NCBI GenBank assembly: GCA_009760855.2
Contig: WPIO01000029.1
Location: 3,681,001-3,745,000 of the forward strand
Direction: 5' to 3'
DNA length: 64,000 nt
Source of the DNA: Cristatella mucedo
Lineage: Eukaryota; Bryozoa; Phylactolaemata; Cristatellidae
The notes below the pieces were generated by a model, which searched no databases, was not told the origin of the DNA, and was given only the letters and a program-made list of their open reading frames with translations. The translations under genes were made by a program, and so were the position numbers. Positions 14,231 through 26,100 of this stretch are shown here, piece after piece (the first letter of the stretch is position 1; each line of letters opens with the position of its first letter).

Positions 14231-14520
14231 TATGTCTGTCCTGAGGTCAGTTGCCACATTTCACCACTTCTCGCTGATCTGCACTGGCTCCCAGTCAAGC
14301 AATGCATCGAATTCAAGTTTTTGTCATTCACTTTCAGGTACTTTCATTCTTTGGCTGCACCCTACCTATCAGATCTACTCCCCCACTAGACTAATCATAG
14401 TAGCATCTGATTTTCGGAATCTAACTGTTGGCCTATACCTCTTACGAACTCATACGTTTGCGCAAATCAGGATACACCGTTTGAGTAAGCAAGACCTTTC
14501 ACCTGCAGGAACACTCTAAG
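13315..14520. mobile_element. rearranged LINE-A with inverted middle segment
   Basis: Three adjoining pieces. The + piece (13315-13710) covers the RT from the GVPQG region (KYGIQQGSIEGPF), a decayed YADD (LADERQLYLYFD) and on to NLAVLFS. The - piece (13715-14125) reads on the reverse strand from AANFLKLND to SARLVCREF. The + piece (14240-14520) resumes at VATFHHF/SCHISPLLADLHWLPVKQC and ends near the middle of the C terminus. A (CA)n array separates pieces two and three. Read together they make one element whose middle is flipped, with about 160 bp present in both the first and second pieces. Confidence 0.75.
14173..14229. repeat. (CA)n microsatellite
   Basis: About 28 CA units, at the breakpoint between two LINE-A pieces. 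Confidence 0.97.
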
Positions 14521-16299
14521 GACTTACCCGACTACTCCAACACCGTTGCTACTACTGCTGAGGGATTTCGAAGCCAAGCTGCCATGCTGCTGCCATCCGC
14601 CGGATATGTCTGCAGCAGAGAGTCGGCAGTGCAAACACGTTATTACTCCTGAAAATGTAGCTATCAAATCAACAGCTCACCATGACACTGACAGAAGTGC
14701 ACAACTAACATTGGTTAGCATATGCTGCGAAGGTTCTTTGTTTTGCTTGAACTTGGAAGATTGTAGTACATTTGCAGTCAGCCGGATGAGCGAACAACTG
14801 GCATATTCGATGTAAATTCACAACTCTAACAATGCAAGCTTGAGGCTGCATGTTACTGATAAATTAGTCAATAAGTAAAGATCAATGGTCTCATCTACAC
14901 AGTGGCTGAGAAACCTTAAAGGACTTTCTCGTGCTTGCAGCAGCAATAAGGAATCACCACTGTTGCAGGACTCGAGCTCACGACCTGGGTGGGTATCGAC
15001 GTCTTAGCAAATATTAGCCGATCGCTAAGACTCGCGACTATCACATCAAGCTACCTCTGAACAGTCTATGCAGCGATATGCAGATGAGACTTGCAGGAGT
15101 CTCAACGCAGGGCTCCTGATGATCAGCTAATCCTGCAAAGGCTTTCTCTCCTACGTGTGAGGTAGGTAACTCGGCATGGTGCGCTACCTACTAACAGCCA
15201 AATGCCAGCTTAGCACAATAGCTTTAGACACGTGATGCAAGACGGCAGGTAGGGTATGCATACCACGTGAATATGGCTTGCGCAATGTCATATTTTACAT
15301 GGACTGAAAGGAAAGCAATAAAGATCGCAGGTAGTGATTCTACAGCGTCACTCGTGATGGTGGAGCAATGCGCAGCTTTCAGCAGCCGGTGAAGTAGCTA
15401 GGTGAGTACCGCAAGCGGCTGGCAAATGAAGACTCTCCTCTGGGCCAGCCTCCAGAGGGACGGCACTTAGGCAGAAGACTTGACCTTCCCTCCCAGAAGC
15501 CGGCTACCGCTTCTTGCCAGTCATTGAGTAGCAGGTCCTATTCGTGGCGCCGCCTCCCACTCTCTGCCTCGGGGACCCTTGCCAGTCATGCTATTCATCG
15601 ACATCGCAGAGCGGCCCAGCGCCCTACAGGCATTCAGGGGGTGAACGAAAGAAGGGAGTCAATGCTCGAGGCTCGTCAACTCGCTTTGATTGGATAGATG
15701 GCACTCTGACTGCTGCTGCAATGAGCAAAGGTGTTGCTCTGACACGAAGCTCGAACTGCACTGGCACGACACGACATCCGTGCTAAGTCAGCAGCAATTT
15801 ACACCGGTTTGCACAGTCGTGCAACTGTCACAGGCTAAGAGGCTACAGCTGGCGACTAACATAAGATGGCTCGTCAAATTAGGAGCATGTCTTGAGTCAT
15901 GCTCTTAGGTCATCAAGCTTTATGGATGCACAGGGCTGCTGGGAAGGACTCCACGTTCTATGGCCATTATTTAGATAGCTGTTTAGAAGAGTATATGGCT
16001 GGGTGCAGACTCGTGATAATGATTGAATATGTTTATAGCCACTTAAGAGAGCCTGTCTCTTTCTAGGGCATTTTGCATGAAAAACTCCACCCCTTAACAG
16101 CGGCTTAGTCCTTGTCGTGAATTTGTAGGTTGTATGTCAGGGCATCAGTATATCAGATCATGAGATCATACTCTGGTCCCAGTGCATGCTGTTTTTAACC
16201 TATTCCTTTTGCATCTGTCTCCATCAGGTTTTTTTTGTAATCGCCGATATCGAACTAACAAAGGACTACTTCAAGTGGACGAGGAGGAACACTAAGCAT
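14521..16299. other. unassigned DNA
   Basis: Moderately GC-rich between 15400 and 15800 with short open frames on + but no recognisable domain. A possible decayed SINE head (box B-like actcgagctcacgacctggg) is near 14970. Confidence 0.4.
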
Positions 16300-17530
16300 G
16301 TGTGATAATATAATAATAATAATAATAAAAATACATTTGATATAGCACCTCAGAGAACTCAATCTCTTTCTAGGTGCTTTACATTTGCTGCAAAGGAAGC
16401 ACGATCGAGTGGTTAGTGGTAGCAGGCTCAATGACAATAAGCATAACATGGCTAGGGGTGACATGCACAGGGTCAGCATGCAAATATCGTTAGTGGCAGC
16501 ATGCACAGTGTCAGCACGCATAAACACATTAAGGATGAATCACATAGGCCCACTAAATACTGTGATAAATAGATGCATTTTAAGCTTCTGTTTAAATGTG
16601 GTCAAGTCAAGAGATGTCGTGAAGCAAGTCAGAAGTGAATTCCAGGCTTTGGGAGCATACAAACTGAAGGCACCATCTCCAAAGGATTTAAGGTTCGGAC
16701 GAGGTCTAAGTAAACAGTTAGATTCCGAAAAGCGGGTGGTACGATGCTTAGCCTGGTGGGGGAGTAGATCTGATAGGTAGGCAGGAGCCATAGAATGAAG
16801 TGACCTAGAAGTGAGCGACAAAACCTTGAAGTCAATGTGTTGCTTGACTGCGAGCCAGTGCAGGTCGGCAAGAAGTGGTGTGATGTGACAACTGTGACGC
16901 TTACGACAGACAAGCCTAGCTGCCGAGTTTTGCACCGACTGTAAGTGCCTGATTGCACAGGCCAGTAGACCAGCAAGCAGCGAGTTATAGAAGTCGAAAC
17001 GGGATGTCACAAATGCATGGACCAATTTCGATGCGGTATCCCTGTCTAAACAAGCCCGGAGAGCAATGTTATGTAGCTGAAAGTAGACAGACTTGACTTT
17101 GGAGCTGATGTGGACGTCTAATGAAAGGTCGCTTTGGAACATAACACCTAAATTTCGTGCAAATTCAACAGGACCTATGCTGGCAGAGCCGATTGTGAGC
17201 ATTAACCTTTCCAATTTCTGAAACGCACTTGGCTTGTCCATAACTAGTAAATTAGCTTTATCATCATTCAATTTAAGAAAGTTTTCTGCAATCCATGTGC
17301 GAATGTCATTAATACAAGGGAGTTGAGAGAGCTCGAAGTGCTGTAGGGCTGGGAGGGATCAAAGCAAAGGTACAACTGAGTGTCATCTGCACAGAAGTGA
17401 AAGCCTAAATTGTGCCTGGCAATTACATCGGCAAGAGGGAGAGTATAAACCATAAAAAGAATGGGACCAAGCATAGAGCCTTGAGGTAGCCAATACTTCA
17501 GAGATGTTCCTGGGATTATCTTGGTAATGT
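16300..17530 (-). mobile_element. LINE-A, 5'-truncated, well preserved
   Basis: On the - strand, one frame (17271-16540) is open for 243 codons from MNDDKANLLVMDKPSAFQKL through IRHLQSVQNSAARLVCRK and HITPLLADLHWLAVKQH to SLYAPKAWNSLL. The preceding frame (17555-17268) has LPQGSMLGPILFMVYTLPLA and [14 protein letters not shown]. The tail is at 16305-16400 with (AAT)n. It is the best C-terminal template in the window. A LINE-B end abuts it at 17527. Confidence 0.88.
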
Positions 17531-17830
17531 AATGTATCTCCGTCTGTAACTCCACAAAACCATAAACACTATGTGGGTGTTACGCAGGAGAGTTGGGTAT
17601 AGCACACTCACAGCATAAGCGACTTTCGGTACATATTCGGTAGCCAACAGGCTTTATCTCACGCAACAAAGAGAAAGTGGGAAGCATAGTAGAGTCCGGA
17701 GAGCAGTTGAGGCAGTGAGTAGCATGGAAGTAGCAGCTTAGGACCACTGAAAAGGATGAGCCATAGTCGGCAGCAAGAGAGTAGTTGTCGTTGCGTAAGA
17801 ATTGTGGAAGCAAGTTCCAGCCTTCCATTC
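17527..17830 (-). mobile_element. LINE-B C-terminal end and 3' UTR
   Basis: The reverse strand reads GWNLLPQFLRNDNYSLAADY then the 3' UTR ending GGAGTTACAGACGGAGATAC and (ACATT)n. It abuts a LINE-A element. Confidence 0.72.
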
Positions 17831-18109
17831 ACATTAATACTCTGGAGTCTCCCACTGAGCGTGTGGAAGCCTGCATGGTGGAAGCCTTAACTTAATTTTC
17901 TTACTTTAAGCGTACGTATTAAATTTATCAAACTGCATCTTTTGCTTATATTTTAAATTTTGAATGTTATCATCGTTATACCTATCCTGCATACTATTTG
18001 TATTTGGCCGAACACTTGGTCAATTATTTGTATTTGATCAAATGGTGAAAATCAACTATTTGGAACAGCCCTATATTTTAGCTTTGCTATATATGTTACC
18101 TAGTCAGAG

Positions 18110-18490
18110 GATAGTGTGATGTCATTTGATCGAGTTCCATGTTGTAGGTGCAAGGGAATTTAGGCACGGTCTCCGAAGGATTTGAGGTAGATCAGAGGCC
18201 CAGTTTGGTTAGTAGCCAAGCTACACAACCCGAGTCAGTAAAGTGGCCGGTGTGAGGCAGTGCCCGATTAGTAAGTAGTTCAGATAGGTAGGCTGGAACA
18301 AGAGAATGATAGGAACTAAAAACTAGTGAAGAAACTTTTTATGTCGATGTGCTTCTTCGTAACGAGCCAGTGGATGTCAGAAACAAGTGGTGCAATGCGG
18401 CAGTAAAAATATTCTCGACAGACAAGCCCTGCTGCCGATATTTGCACTGTCTGTAAGCATCTTATTGCACATGCAATAAGGCAAGGGCCG
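18110..18490 (-). mobile_element. LINE-A C-terminal fragment
   Basis: Reverse strand reads IACAIRCLQTVQISAAGLVC then APLVSDIHWLVTKKHIDIK. The upstream end of the element stops at the (GA)n tract that begins at about 18490. No tail is present. Confidence 0.75.
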
Positions 18491-18560
18491 AGATAGATAA
18501 AGAGAGAATGAGAGAGAGATAAAGAGAGCAAGAGAGAAAGAGAGAGGGACTGGAGAGGGG

Positions 18561-18564
<4 letters not shown>

Positions 18565-18630
<66 letters not shown>
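18565..18630. repeat. (GA)n microsatellite
   Basis: About 33 units, with an impure GA-rich flank back to 18490; it abuts the LINE-A at 18110-18490. Confidence 0.97.
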
Positions 18631-18632
<2 letters not shown>

Positions 18633-19049
18633 AATTGACTGCTTCGTGCTGAAACGTCTGTTGAAATGGGTGAGTTTGCACCACTATCACAGCTGGTTTC
18701 TTAGGTCGTGCATTTAACTACCAATTACAGCACCATATATTCTTGTGTCTTTCTAGTGCCACAAATCGGCTTGTGATGTTAAATGCTACAAACATGGCTG
18801 AGTGTTCAACTCCTCCCTTTTTCTTAATGCCGAGTGGCCCCATTATGCATAGCCAAAATTGAAGCACAACTTCTAAGAGCATTAACTGTCACAGCTTGAG
18901 CAACGTACCAGTAACCAGCTCGAAGTAAACGCCTAATACTATAAAATAAAAACCAAAACAGCCAATGGTAGCTACTGTGGATGTTATAGGAGATACATAA
19001 GCTTAACACATTGTCCGAATGTGCAGGTGTGATAAAATACCGGTTAAGA

Positions 19050-19103
<54 letters not shown>

Positions 19104-19122
19104 CATATATATATATATATAT
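19050..19122. repeat. (TA)n microsatellite
   Basis: About 35 units with tatg/tacatac interruptions, next to the end of SINE-2. Confidence 0.95.
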
Positions 19123-19295
19123 CATTTGTATAGCATGCTAAGATAACTTAATATCTCTATTCAGACGGTTCATATATGCATGCCACGCGGGATTTCACAT
19201 CGAGCCAATGACCTCAGTCATCAAATACATTAACCTTGATCTCGGTAAGGACGGGCACCTAAACCACTGGGCCAAACCAGTTCGGCAGATAAAGC
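19115..19295 (-). mobile_element. SINE-2: tRNA-like head with LINE-A-type tail
   Basis: Reverse strand: a tRNA-like head GGTTTGGCCCAGTGGTTTAG, then a GGTCATTGGCTCGATG box B-like segment, a body, and a tail GAATAGAGATATTAAGTTAT plus GCTATACAAATG, which resembles the LINE-A tail. Other copies are at 57215-57370 (-) and 58445-58575 (+). Confidence 0.6.
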
Positions 19296-19671
19296 CTTTG
19301 AAGGTAATATCAACGAAGTGTCTCTCGATCTCACTTTTATTTTGATCATTCATCAACTGCATACAAGTAGCCCGGTCATGCAGAACCCACATCTACCAGA
19401 TTTATAAATGAATTGTAAATGTAAAGAACATTGTGAACGTTATGAATGACCTTGCTTTTGCAGACTAATGAACAGCCAGTGTTACTTCTAGGCAACAAGC
19501 AGATCACTCTAGGCCAGCAGCTTGTTCCCAACCTTTGCCCTGAGCATCAGCCACCAATCGAATGCAATCATACTGGCTATGACAAAGTCATTAAAAGATT
19601 AATGCCACTGAATATTGATTAAAGGCTAAAACCCACTAACACTATGGAGCCTGAGCCTAATCAGGGGTGCA

Positions 19672-19880
19672 TACATAATAATAATAATAATAATAACAAT
19701 ATATTTGTATAGCACCCTCAGAGAACTTAATCTCTTCCTATGCACTTTACATATGCTGTAAAGGAAGTATGATAGGATGGCTAGTGGTGGCATGCTCAAT
19801 GTCAACAAGCATAACATGGTAACATGAAAATCTAAGTGCAAATATAACTGAGTCAGCACAGGCACTACACTTGCAGATTT
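19672..19880 (-). mobile_element. LINE-A 3' UTR and tail
   Basis: An (AAT)n run, then tatagcaccctcagagaact and the 3' UTR typical of the 16305 copy (gctagtggtggcatgctcaa). Only the last 200 bp of the element is present. Confidence 0.8.
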
Positions 19881-20594
19881 TCTAACCATTTTCTATTTTC
19901 TGAAAGGGAATGAGAAAGCCAAATTAGCCTGAAAGCCAAATTAATGCACGTTTATGGATGCCGTGGGGGGGGGTCAAAATTGCTTATTGCTTAGTAATTT
20001 TGTCAAATGATGAGATATTCTGCTATGTTAACCAAGCACAGGTGAGAAATGGTGCAAGTTGGCTTTGCCGACCTATTGCAGCTTTTCGGTAGCCATATAC
20101 ACCATGTGGCGCGCTCCGACAAGAAATAAAAATCCCATTAGTAGAGCCTCTGTGTCTACATCCTCTTCCCAGTATTTAGCTCACCACCCTCCGTGCCCTA
20201 TTCCTCTTTCGCCTCTATGCAGATATCATGAATATCATCGTAGGTAGCCATGCAACACCGATACCTATGACAAAAGACATACCTTTCTGCTCCATGTGTT
20301 GCTGGCAAGATGTAACTGCTGCACATGCATCGTCGGTATGTTCGCAAGAGAGCACATAATGTTTAGCACATGGCGTTTCAGTCTGCAACAAAGAGTTAGC
20401 TCTGAATGTTCTACCACTGTATGGATTTGAAGAAAAAAGGTTATACTAATGCAGTAGTACATCACGATCGGATCAGTGCTTTTTTAGCTGTGCTGCTGCA
20501 CAACTCCAGTCTCCTGCATACAGTCAAACCAAATCATCACTGAGGAAGCAGAATGAGGGTCACCTTGAAGAATACCTGTGCATAAAGAGATAGA

Positions 20595-20597
<3 letters not shown>

Positions 20598-20684
<87 letters not shown>
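20598..20684. repeat. (GA)n microsatellite
   Basis: About 43 pure units, then a GACA-rich flank to about 20750. The open frames across it are low-complexity artefacts. Confidence 0.97.
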
Positions 20685-20687
<3 letters not shown>

Positions 20688-20774
20688 AGAGGGAAAACGA
20701 CCGACAGACAGACAGAGCGACAGACAGATGGACGGACAGACAGAGACTGAACTAGGGCCCATGGATTTGGCAAT

Positions 20775-21720
20775 CACTTTCATGCGATGACACCCAGAAG
20801 TCATTCAAGCCACCAGATTACCACTATCCTTCAAGCTCTCCGATTCGACTACATGGCAGCTGATAAACTGAATGCAATTTCCTTAAGCTAAACGATGATA
20901 CAACCAAACTACTACTCATAGGAAACCCTAATTGCATGGCTAAAATAAGTGACCCGTGCTCTCTTGATTTTGATGCAGCCATCATCGAGTGGTAGTAATT
21001 CAGGCATCCTCTTTGACGGCTGCTTGAAAGGGCTATTAAGAAGAAGGCATAACAAGGCTAGTCATCACGCTCTGTGACTGTCTGGGATCAGGATCTATTT
21101 ACCACAGTCGCTGGCTAAAGATCTTGCTAGCCCATCTGACCGTCAGACAAGTCTTTACATTAAAGACACTCAGGCACGTGTCTCCTCTGCCAAGCAAGAA
21201 AGCTGTGGTGGCTCCCGATTGATCAACGGATACAGAACCGATTTCTTAGTCTGATCTGCAAGGCCTGACAAGGCGTGGCTCGTTTACACCTAGCTGAACT
21301 ACAGCACCAAATCCAGCCTCCTAATATCACCTTCCTGCCAGAACAATAAATTAGCTGCACTACTCTTTCACATAAAGACTGCTGGTGACATAAGCTTTTG
21401 GTCTGTGAGTTCTACCCTGTGGAACCCACTACAGCAACTCTTGTGCCACAAGGATATATTACCTCCGGTTGCTGACCCTAGCACATACATTCCTGCTGAT
21501 GTGATATTTTTTTACTTCTTTACTACTCACTTCATTGACTGCCCTCTTGACTCTGACATGCTTGTCGCTTTATTGTCATTGTACGCCACCAAGTCTGCTG
21601 GCTACTGTATTCACAACGGAAGCTGCTTATATGGAAAGCTATTCAGCCCAATACCTGCTTGGTCTTTGTTGAACTAAACAGAGATACCAATGGCTTGGCT
21701 GGTGGGGTCCATACTGCTGA
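20775..21720 (+). mobile_element. LINE-B, RT C-terminal half and 3' UTR
   Basis: A second CR1/L2-like family. Readable traces include CDDTQ (about 20785), FLKLNDDTTKLLLIGNP (about 20880), LPIDQRIQNRFLSLICKA (about 21220) and STLWNPLQQLLCHKDILPPV (about 21410). The 3' UTR continues to about 21720. Stops occur throughout, so it is inactive. It shares the RT C-terminal layout with LINE-A but differs in sequence and 3' end. Confidence 0.7.
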
Positions 21721-22122
21721 AGCTGCACAGGTGGTCGCTGGTGCATTCGTGACAAGCAAGCAAGCAGATAAGCAAGCACGACTAACGACCTTGCAGTGGC
21801 AGCAACAGCAGCACCGAACATCAAAGTGATATGGGGGAAACTACTATCGCACATGGCTGCCTATCACTGCGGTGCTCCACAGATGTACGGCATTTCCTAA
21901 AGAGCATCAATCACGATACACGAGTATCAGAACACGATCGAGCATAAGCCTAGATGGGGATGGGCACCACCGGGGGGGGGGGGAGGGAAGGGGGCCCCAA
22001 GTGCTGTGTGCATCCGATGACTGACAAAGCGCCAGGCGACTACAAAGAGTACAACGACTACGAAGAGTCAAATGATTGCCCCATGCAAGCTCAGCCGATC
22101 GGCGCATCTGCGCCATGCTTAC

Positions 22123-22306
22123 ACCGGTCAGAAAATCGCCGATGAAGTCGGGCACGAGGCAGGGCATGCCCGTGCTGGCGATGGGCACAACCTCGTCTCG
22201 TTGTGAGCGATCGGCAAATACGTGAGTGAGGCCGAGAGGAAGGCGCTGCCGGGTCGACGTGGCCGGCTTGAGGATCGTCACATGAGCGCCTCCGCATCGC
22301 AGCAGT
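22123..22306 (-). CDS. TOPBP1: TOPBP1 exon: body of BRCT8
   Basis: The exon follows the acceptor ctccgctccag and reads LLRCGGAHVTILKPATSTRQ, then LPLGLTHVFADRSQRDE, then STGMPCLVPDFIGDFLTG. It has the BRCT pattern of a GG turn, a buried TH strand and a C-terminal helix. The donor could be gtaagc (edge 22123, phase 0) or gtgtaa (edge 22125, phase 1). A (GA)n array at 22391-22446 sits in the intron between this exon and the previous one. The terminal exon further down was not identified. Confidence 0.85.
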
Positions 22307-22390
22307 CTGGAGCGGAGAGGCAGCATTGATTAATCGCGCACCTTGACTCATTGCCCGCAGCCAGGGCGGCGCCAGCAGCAGGCGAAGGTC

Positions 22391-22447
<57 letters not shown>

Positions 22448-23114
22448 GTGGCGAAGAAGCCGGCAGCTGGTGGCCCATTGGCTGCACGACGGCTTGCCTG
22501 CTGTGTGCACGACAGGCAGTGGCACGCACGCACCTCGAGTAGACGTCGGCACGCGGCTGATCTCGGACAAGCAGGCCCACCGACCAACCACTGAACGCTC
22601 CAACGCCCTCCTGCTTGTGGCGGAGGCGAGCGCGTCTGGGTGCTCGCAGCAGCTCCTTGCTGATCGGGTCCTTGCTGAGCAGCGACATGCTCGGCAGGCG
22701 GCCCCATTCGTAGCGCTGCTCGGGCAGCCACTCGCTGCGTTTGCGGCTGTGAGTGATGTACAGCTCAGTCAGAATCCACTTTCCTACGAGAGGTCAGTGA
22801 CAAAGCTGCGCCCTGCATCTCGAATCGCGTTAGCCGAAAGCTGGCCTCAGATGGAGAGCATCCGTGTGTGTGTGTGTGGACGCAAGGTATTGGCGAATGC
22901 ACGTCTGGATTCGGTGGGAGCGCTGCGACTTGACAAGGAATAGAAGCAAACCAGGCATGCAAAGAGAGACAGAGAGGGAAAGACAGAGAGGGAGAGGGAG
23001 ACAGACAAAAAAGACAGGGAGAGAGAGAGAGAGGGAGACAAAGAGGCTGAGAGAGACAGAGAGGGAGAGAGAGAGGGAAAGGGAGACAGACAAGAGAGAG
23101 GGGGAGAGAGAGGG

Positions 23115-23173
<59 letters not shown>

Positions 23174-26100
23174 GCTGACGTGAAGAAGAGGCAGGCACCA
23201 CCCCGCTTAAGCCACGAGAAGCGTGGGTCATCACAGATGGATCGCTAGTAAACACTCCTATCCCTCTCCAAGCAAGGCGATTGAGGAGGTGCACAACCCA
23301 AAAGCACCACAGGGATGCCTAATACTTGCACATGCAGTCAAATGCGATCAGAAAGACGTCAGTTATTTCTCACCTCTACAACAAAAGTACAGTCATTTGC
23401 TTCTTGCGCTATGCTGTTTTTATTATAACAATGCATTGAAGTAGCCATGAAGCACGATTGCCCCATGCTGTGGAAGCATATGAACACTTTTCAGTATAAT
23501 GGAATGCTACTATGTCTTTAGTATGGATGCTTCGGCCACATAATCCCAGCAATTGGCCTATAGCAGTAAACACACCACCCAACGGCTTGCAATGTGTATC
23601 GACAATGTATCTTCGTCTGTCTGTTCATAAAGCCACAAGGACTAAGTGGGTATTACGCTGGAGGGCTCTCTGTTGTGCACCGAAATCCTGAGCACTTTTG
23701 GTGCACACAAATGTCCAAAAGACTTCATGTCATGCAACAAAGAGAGAAGGTCGGAAACATGGCAGAATCAGGACAGCAGCTCAGGAAGTGAGTTATAGAA
23801 GTTACAGCTCAGAACGCCAGGAAAGGATGTGCCATAGTCAGCAGCAGGAGAGTAGATGTCATTTTGGGGGGGGGGGATCGACAGTCAGTCGATGGCAAAC
23901 ACATTGAACGATGATTTATGGATTAATAAAGAAATTAATTAAGTGAAAGAGGCTGAAAAGAAGCAGGTCGGTTGAACCAAAAAATAACTAGTGCATATTT
24001 TAGAACTAGTAACTTGAAGTGGGCCTCCACGTTTTTAAGACACGCTGCCGTTGCTGCAGTTGGGATATTAGGAACTGTAAGCAGCATCACTGCGCTTTCG
24101 GTCTGGAGAGCTCTCGTGCACCGCCTCCCCCCCCCCCGGTTTAAAGTTGCAGACACACACCCCAACTGGGCAGCAGCGACATAATGGCCTAAGAATTTTA
24201 AATGAAGTAAAGGTAGCATGCATTTCACTGCATACTACTAATGTTGGCTAAGTCATGTTTGGCCGATTTGTCCCAACTTGTGGACCGTGATATAACCTAC
24301 CCAGTAAGAACAAAACCAATAAAAAAAAAGTAGCAACTAACAGCACAGCAAAGAATGCCCTCGAATGTGACAGCAAGCCACAGGGCAAAGCTTGGGTTGG
24401 GCAGCCGCTGCGCAGGAGTGTGCACAGCAGACCAACATATGGCACGCGAGCCAACAATGGGAACTGGAAGCAAACACGGCAGCCAGACCGAGCAAAGATG
24501 CTGGGGCAGCGGAGAAGCAGGACAACCGGACACTCTACCCTCTTCTTTTAAAACTCTACCCTCTTCTTTTAAAAATCCTCATTAAAAGTTAAGTCAGCCA
24601 AGCCTATAAAAAACGAGTCTCCTTGCATGTCCTATCGAGTGAGCACCCTGCATTCGGCAAGCTCCAGCTACTGTTGCTACAAATGTCTTGCCCAGACACA
24701 TGTCTTGCCCAGAGCTGTGCAACCACAGCCAACCTGTGAGAAATGAGACATGCTTGCCACTGTACACAAACGAAAATGGCAAACGGCCAATGATTCAGCC
24801 TACAGTGGCCAGCAATTTGAATTCCATGAAGTTCCATCACTAGCAGATGCCAGGCGGTCGTTCAAAACAGTCCCCAGCCCCACAAATCGATGATGGGTGA
24901 GTTCTTCCGAAAGCTGGCTTGGCAAGCTGGCTAGCTGCCCAAGCAAACTTGACCAGACGGGAAATTTGGCCTCGGGGGAGGGGGCCTGTCATGGCTAGCT
25001 GCCATGCTGCTGACTACCCAAGTAAACTTGACCAGACTAGAAATTTGGCCTCGGGGGGGGGGGGTTGTCATGGCTAGTTGCCAGGCCGCTGACGTGAAGC
25101 CAAGAAACAGCATGTGCAAGCCTCTGTAGCCCGTGTCTTACATTGCTGGCATGGTGTGTGTGTGTGTGTCTGTGTAAATATGTGTCTCCATCTGTAACTC
25201 TACCTCTAACAACTACGACATCACAAGTCGAGGTAATGTAATGCAATGTAGCTCCGTATGTAACTCCACAAAGCCTGCCTGGCTCCTGTTCCCTCTAGTG
25301 CAAGGCTTCGACAGTGTTCCTCGCTGGCTGCTCCGTATGGGTGTCGGATTCGCCAACTTGGGGAGCAGGGACACACAATCTGGTTCGAAAACTTTCTCTG
25401 ATCCTCTGAGGAAGGCCCGGTCTTGTCAGTGCGGCTGGATGGACCTTCTTTCTCCTCGATGATAAGGTTGTCTCCACTTCACTAGCTGAGGTGTATGCAG
25501 GCGTACACATCTTCACCTGGCACTCCATTTACTGCCATCAAGCAACAGCACCTTGTGGACTTTTGGGAGCTGCATTTAACACCCAAATATGCATTGGCAG
25601 CACTCGATATCTTGAGTAGCTTACAATATAGAGCAGCACTGCTTGAAATAGCATAAACTGCTAACAAAAATAGAACAGCTCTGCTTATGCAGCTGATGAA
25701 AAGAATGTCGACCAGCTCCAGGAAGCAAGAGACAATTTGCATTCTTGGGGCTTCATTCAATGTAATGTATCTCCATCTGTAACTTTACAAAGCCATAAAG
25801 ACTATGTGGGTGTTATGCAGGAGAGTTTTGTATAGCGCACTCACAGCCTAAGTGGCTTTCGGTACACATTCGGTAGCCAACAGACTTCCTCTCACGCAAC
25901 AAAGAGAAAGTGGGAAGCATAGCAGAGTCAGGAGAACAGTTGAGGTAGGAAGTAGCATGGAAGTAGCAGCTCAGGACAATCAGTTGTGTAGGGCAAATCT
26001 AAGCAAAAAACCAGACAGACTCTGCAGCAAACACGCCAGACAACATTCTGCTTGCACGCACAAGTAGGTGCATTTGCAAGCAGCTTTTGAAATATACCCG

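Noticed and set aside
22470-22943. 157-codon open frame on + and other long frames over 21900-22950
   Set aside because: The - strand shows clear TOPBP1 exons with splice sites and phase continuity. The + frame is a GC-rich shadow across exon, intron and a GA array.
23180-23290. - strand stretch DPSVMTHASRG as a THxVVG exon
   Set aside because: No helix or LAAxAAG follows and no proper donor fits phase 1.
24845-24915. Another candidate BRCT7 exon on - (THHRFVGLG...NDRLASASDG)
   Set aside because: It lacks a usable donor and a valine-rich strand; the similarity is probably chance.
25285-25460. + strand RT-like frame (QGFDSVPRWLL)
   Set aside because: Only one short motif is present. It might be a trace of another LINE family but cannot be assigned.
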